A stretch of DNA of 64,000 nt, taken from positions 3,600,501 through 3,664,500 of the forward strand of contig JARFJB010002472.1 in the NCBI GenBank assembly GCA_036346205.1, read 5' to 3'. How positions within the stretch are numbered: the first letter of the stretch is position 1; the number at the start of each line of letters is the position of its first letter. Shown piece after piece: positions 62,048 through 64,000 of this stretch. The translations under genes and the position numbers were made by a program. Under the pieces are notes generated by a model, which did no database searches, was not told the DNA's origin, and was given only the letters and a program-made list of their open reading frames with translations. This DNA comes from Vesta saturnalis (lineage: Eukaryota; Arthropoda; Insecta; Coleoptera; Lampyridae).

Positions 62048-63547
62048 AGCAATAAAAATTAATTCTTGGTTTATTATCTAAATTGAGACAAAGTAGTTCA
62101 GGGATATAATTAAGCTAGGTATAGATTCTGAAAATATGTAAACTTTTATTGATATATTGAATAGGGTAGAGAAGGCTGCGTGTGAAACTTTAACGTGTTC
62201 AACGTACATCAATTCTCTTATTTTAAATGGAACACCCTGTATATTTTGATATGGGTGAATAGTACTCTTAAAGACCTAATTTTTATCTAAATACACTGAT
62301 ACCGATAAAATTTAGAGTTTGGATTAAGAGAAGTTAACTCTAAATTTTAAAATTAAATATACGAAGAACGAATTAATTCAAACGATTTACATAATAGGAG
62401 AAGCCCAAGTTAATTGTTTACTTGCTTCTGGAATTTATCAACAAAAATTTCCCGATGGCCGTTGTCCAGATGAACTAGTACTTGGAAATTTAAAAAGTAG
62501 ATTTGAGGAAACAGGATCGATTGCATATAAAAAGAAAAACTGTCCAAAGCCTGCAAACAACGAGGAAACTCAACTAGTGGTGCTTCAATCTATACAAGAA
62601 AGCCCTCAAATAAGTATTAAAAAAATTGCAATGGAACATGATTTACAGAAATCGACAATACACAATATAATTAATGAATATAAATACCATCCATACAAGA
62701 TCCAACTCCACCCGGCATTGGAAGAACATGATTTTGAAAATAGATTAAATTATGTCGTTGGGGATTGCAACAACCACAGAATTTTTTTAATACAGTTATG
62801 ATGACAGACGAATCCACTTTTCATAACAACTATTTTGTAAATAGACATAATTGTCATTATTACGCCATGGAAAATCCACATATAATTAGATACTGAAACA
62901 ATCAGCATCGATGGAGTCTCAATGTTTGGGCTGGTATCATTGGCAACAGATTATTAGGAACCTATTTTTTTGGAAAACAATTTAAATGCAGTAAATTATT
63001 TAAATTTATTGCGAACCAACGTGCTACCATGGATTAAAGAGAACATCCCATTCCAATGAGGAAATATGGTTCCAACAAGGTAGCTCTTTTGCACATTCGG
63101 GTCCTGATGTGACGGAATTTTTAAATCAGAGATTTCCTGATCCTTGGAGAAGTCATTATGGGCCTATCAGGTGACCAGCTAGATCTCACGATCTAGATTG
63201 AATAAGTGCATTGAGAAAAGAGGAGGCTTGTTTGAACCTTATTTATAATTTTTTTAAGTGCACATTTGCATATGTTTGACTTACCTACTTGTTCTTTTTG
63301 TTAATTGTTTGTTTATTATTTCAATATTACATTGTTTAGTTTATTGTTAAAAATATTCAATAAAATTAATTATTACTAATCTGGTATTGTGCCTATAAAA
63401 CAATGCACTCTATTAAATCATTACGCCATAAAATAATAATGGAAATAAAACGTATACATCTTTTCAAAGCCTATACCTAGCTTAATTATATCCCTGAACT
63501 AATTTGTCTCAACTTAGATAATGAACCATGAATTAATTTTTATTGCT
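62048..63547 (+). mobile_element. DD41D element I with about 96-bp inverted repeats
   Basis: 62048-62143 and 63451-63547 are inverted copies (AGCAATAAAAATTAATTC at the outside, GGGATATAATTAAGCTAGG in the middle). Weak similarity continues outward. A GGAACACCCTGTATATTTT block lies inside the left arm at 62230. Transposase remnant on plus. Confidence 0.65.
62400..63250 (+). pseudogene. DD41D transposase of element I, heavily decayed
   Basis: N-terminal domain at 62405-62520 (CLLASGIYQQKFPDGRCPDE, GNLKSRFEETGS), then an open helix-turn-helix part at 62577-62700 (ISIKKIAMEHDLQKSTIHNI, YKYHPYKIQLHP). After a shift near 62765 comes D1 in MMTDESTFHNN, then a stop near 62895, LNVWAGIIGNRLLG, further stops, and WFQQGSSFAHS where the second Asp is missing. 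The third motif is PARSHDLD followed by a stop. The C-terminal region is only recognisable as GGLFEPYL. Confidence 0.65.
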
Positions 63548-64000
63548 AACCTTACATTCAGGAAAAAATACATTTTTGTTAAATAACTTGACAACGTTGC
63601 ATTTTATATGTACAAATGTATACATCATTGAAAAGCTTATTTGCTAGGTTATCCAAAAATGTAATTATATACAGGGTGTTCCACTGAAAATAAAAAAGTT
63701 GATACCCCCTTACTTTTACGAATCACCCTGTAGGTGCTAAAATATGTTTAAGTTGTGCACGTATTGGAACTATATAACTTTTGTATAAATTATTTTAATG
63801 AAAAATCAATACGAAGTCACAATCTTCCGCCGCGTAACGCTTTGGACACCCGGTATACATGTGATCAATTTTTGTTTATGAATATTGCAGTTAATTGATG
63901 TACCTAGAATACCAGGATGTTGTTTTAAATTTTACTAATACCTCAATTTGTCGTGAAAATATGAGCGGTTTTCCACGACACCTCCAGTAAAAAGTTATTT
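63548..64000. repeat. Right edge with a 63-bp TACAGGGTG unit
   Basis: 63670-63732 begins TACAGGGTGTTCCACTGAAA and ends ACGAATCACCCTGTA, the same form and length as the units at 17851-17914 and 20489-20552. At 63845-63853 a CACCCGGTATA word is another worn end. No coding signal. Confidence 0.6.

Overview
The window looks like an AT-rich, gene-poor stretch of nuclear DNA from an insect, or at least an arthropod. No host protein gene could be supported on either strand. Every protein-coding signal I recognise belongs to a transposable element. The best clues to the organism are transposases with a DUF4817-type N-terminal domain and a DD41D catalytic spacing (the rosa-type branch of Tc1/mariner known from insects), a pogo-like element, a hAT element of the ZMYM1-like type, an L1/Tx1-like and a jockey-like LINE, and a remnant resembling an insect errantivirus envelope. 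The order of insect cannot be decided from this sequence. Layout: 1-215 is a fragment of a small TACAGGGTG-type element. 2217-4106 is a complete DD41D element with an open transposase, inserted in a dispersed repeat (R) whose second copy at 5440-6030 preserves the empty site. 4199-4542 is GT-rich microsatellite and 5231-5417 a hairpin element. 6880-7510, 27240-28150 and 42500-42720 are copies of one dispersed repeat. 9060-11370 (minus) is a decayed pogo-like element. 12531-21171 is a nest of elements: a 684-bp hAT-like non-autonomous element with an 8-bp target duplication lies inside a small MITE, and beside them a DD41D element (B) is split by two further DD41D elements (C and D) with TA tracts between them. 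21172-30449 is mostly featureless. 30450-31103 is the envelope-like remnant. 31352-31983 is a long GTGTGC array, 31988-35200 (minus) the L1/Tx1-like LINE, 35211-35440 a GT array, and 36240-37500 (plus) the jockey-like LINE. 38352-38424 (minus) is a tRNA-like cloverleaf and 39188-39737 a CA/CGCA array. 45807-48022 is a DD41D element (E) with 434-bp inverted repeats. 49140-51920 is the hAT transposase remnant. 52602-53946 holds TA tracts and a hairpin-ended element. 55379-55953 is a MITE. 58750-59650 (minus) is a probable LINE ORF1 remnant. 60265-63732 carries three more decayed DD41D fragments. The unifying theme is one family of DD41D elements and its non-autonomous relatives. They share TACAGGGTG-like ends, insert at TA, have inverted repeats from about 95 to nearly 690 bp, and carry a recurrent 63-64 bp unit bounded by inverted TACAGGGTG and CACCCTGTA ends. 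Long TA microsatellites repeatedly abut these ends. Only element A (2217-4106) has an uninterrupted transposase frame. All other coding remnants carry frameshifts, stop codons or lost catalytic residues. All family assignments rest on motif reading by eye; no database search was run.
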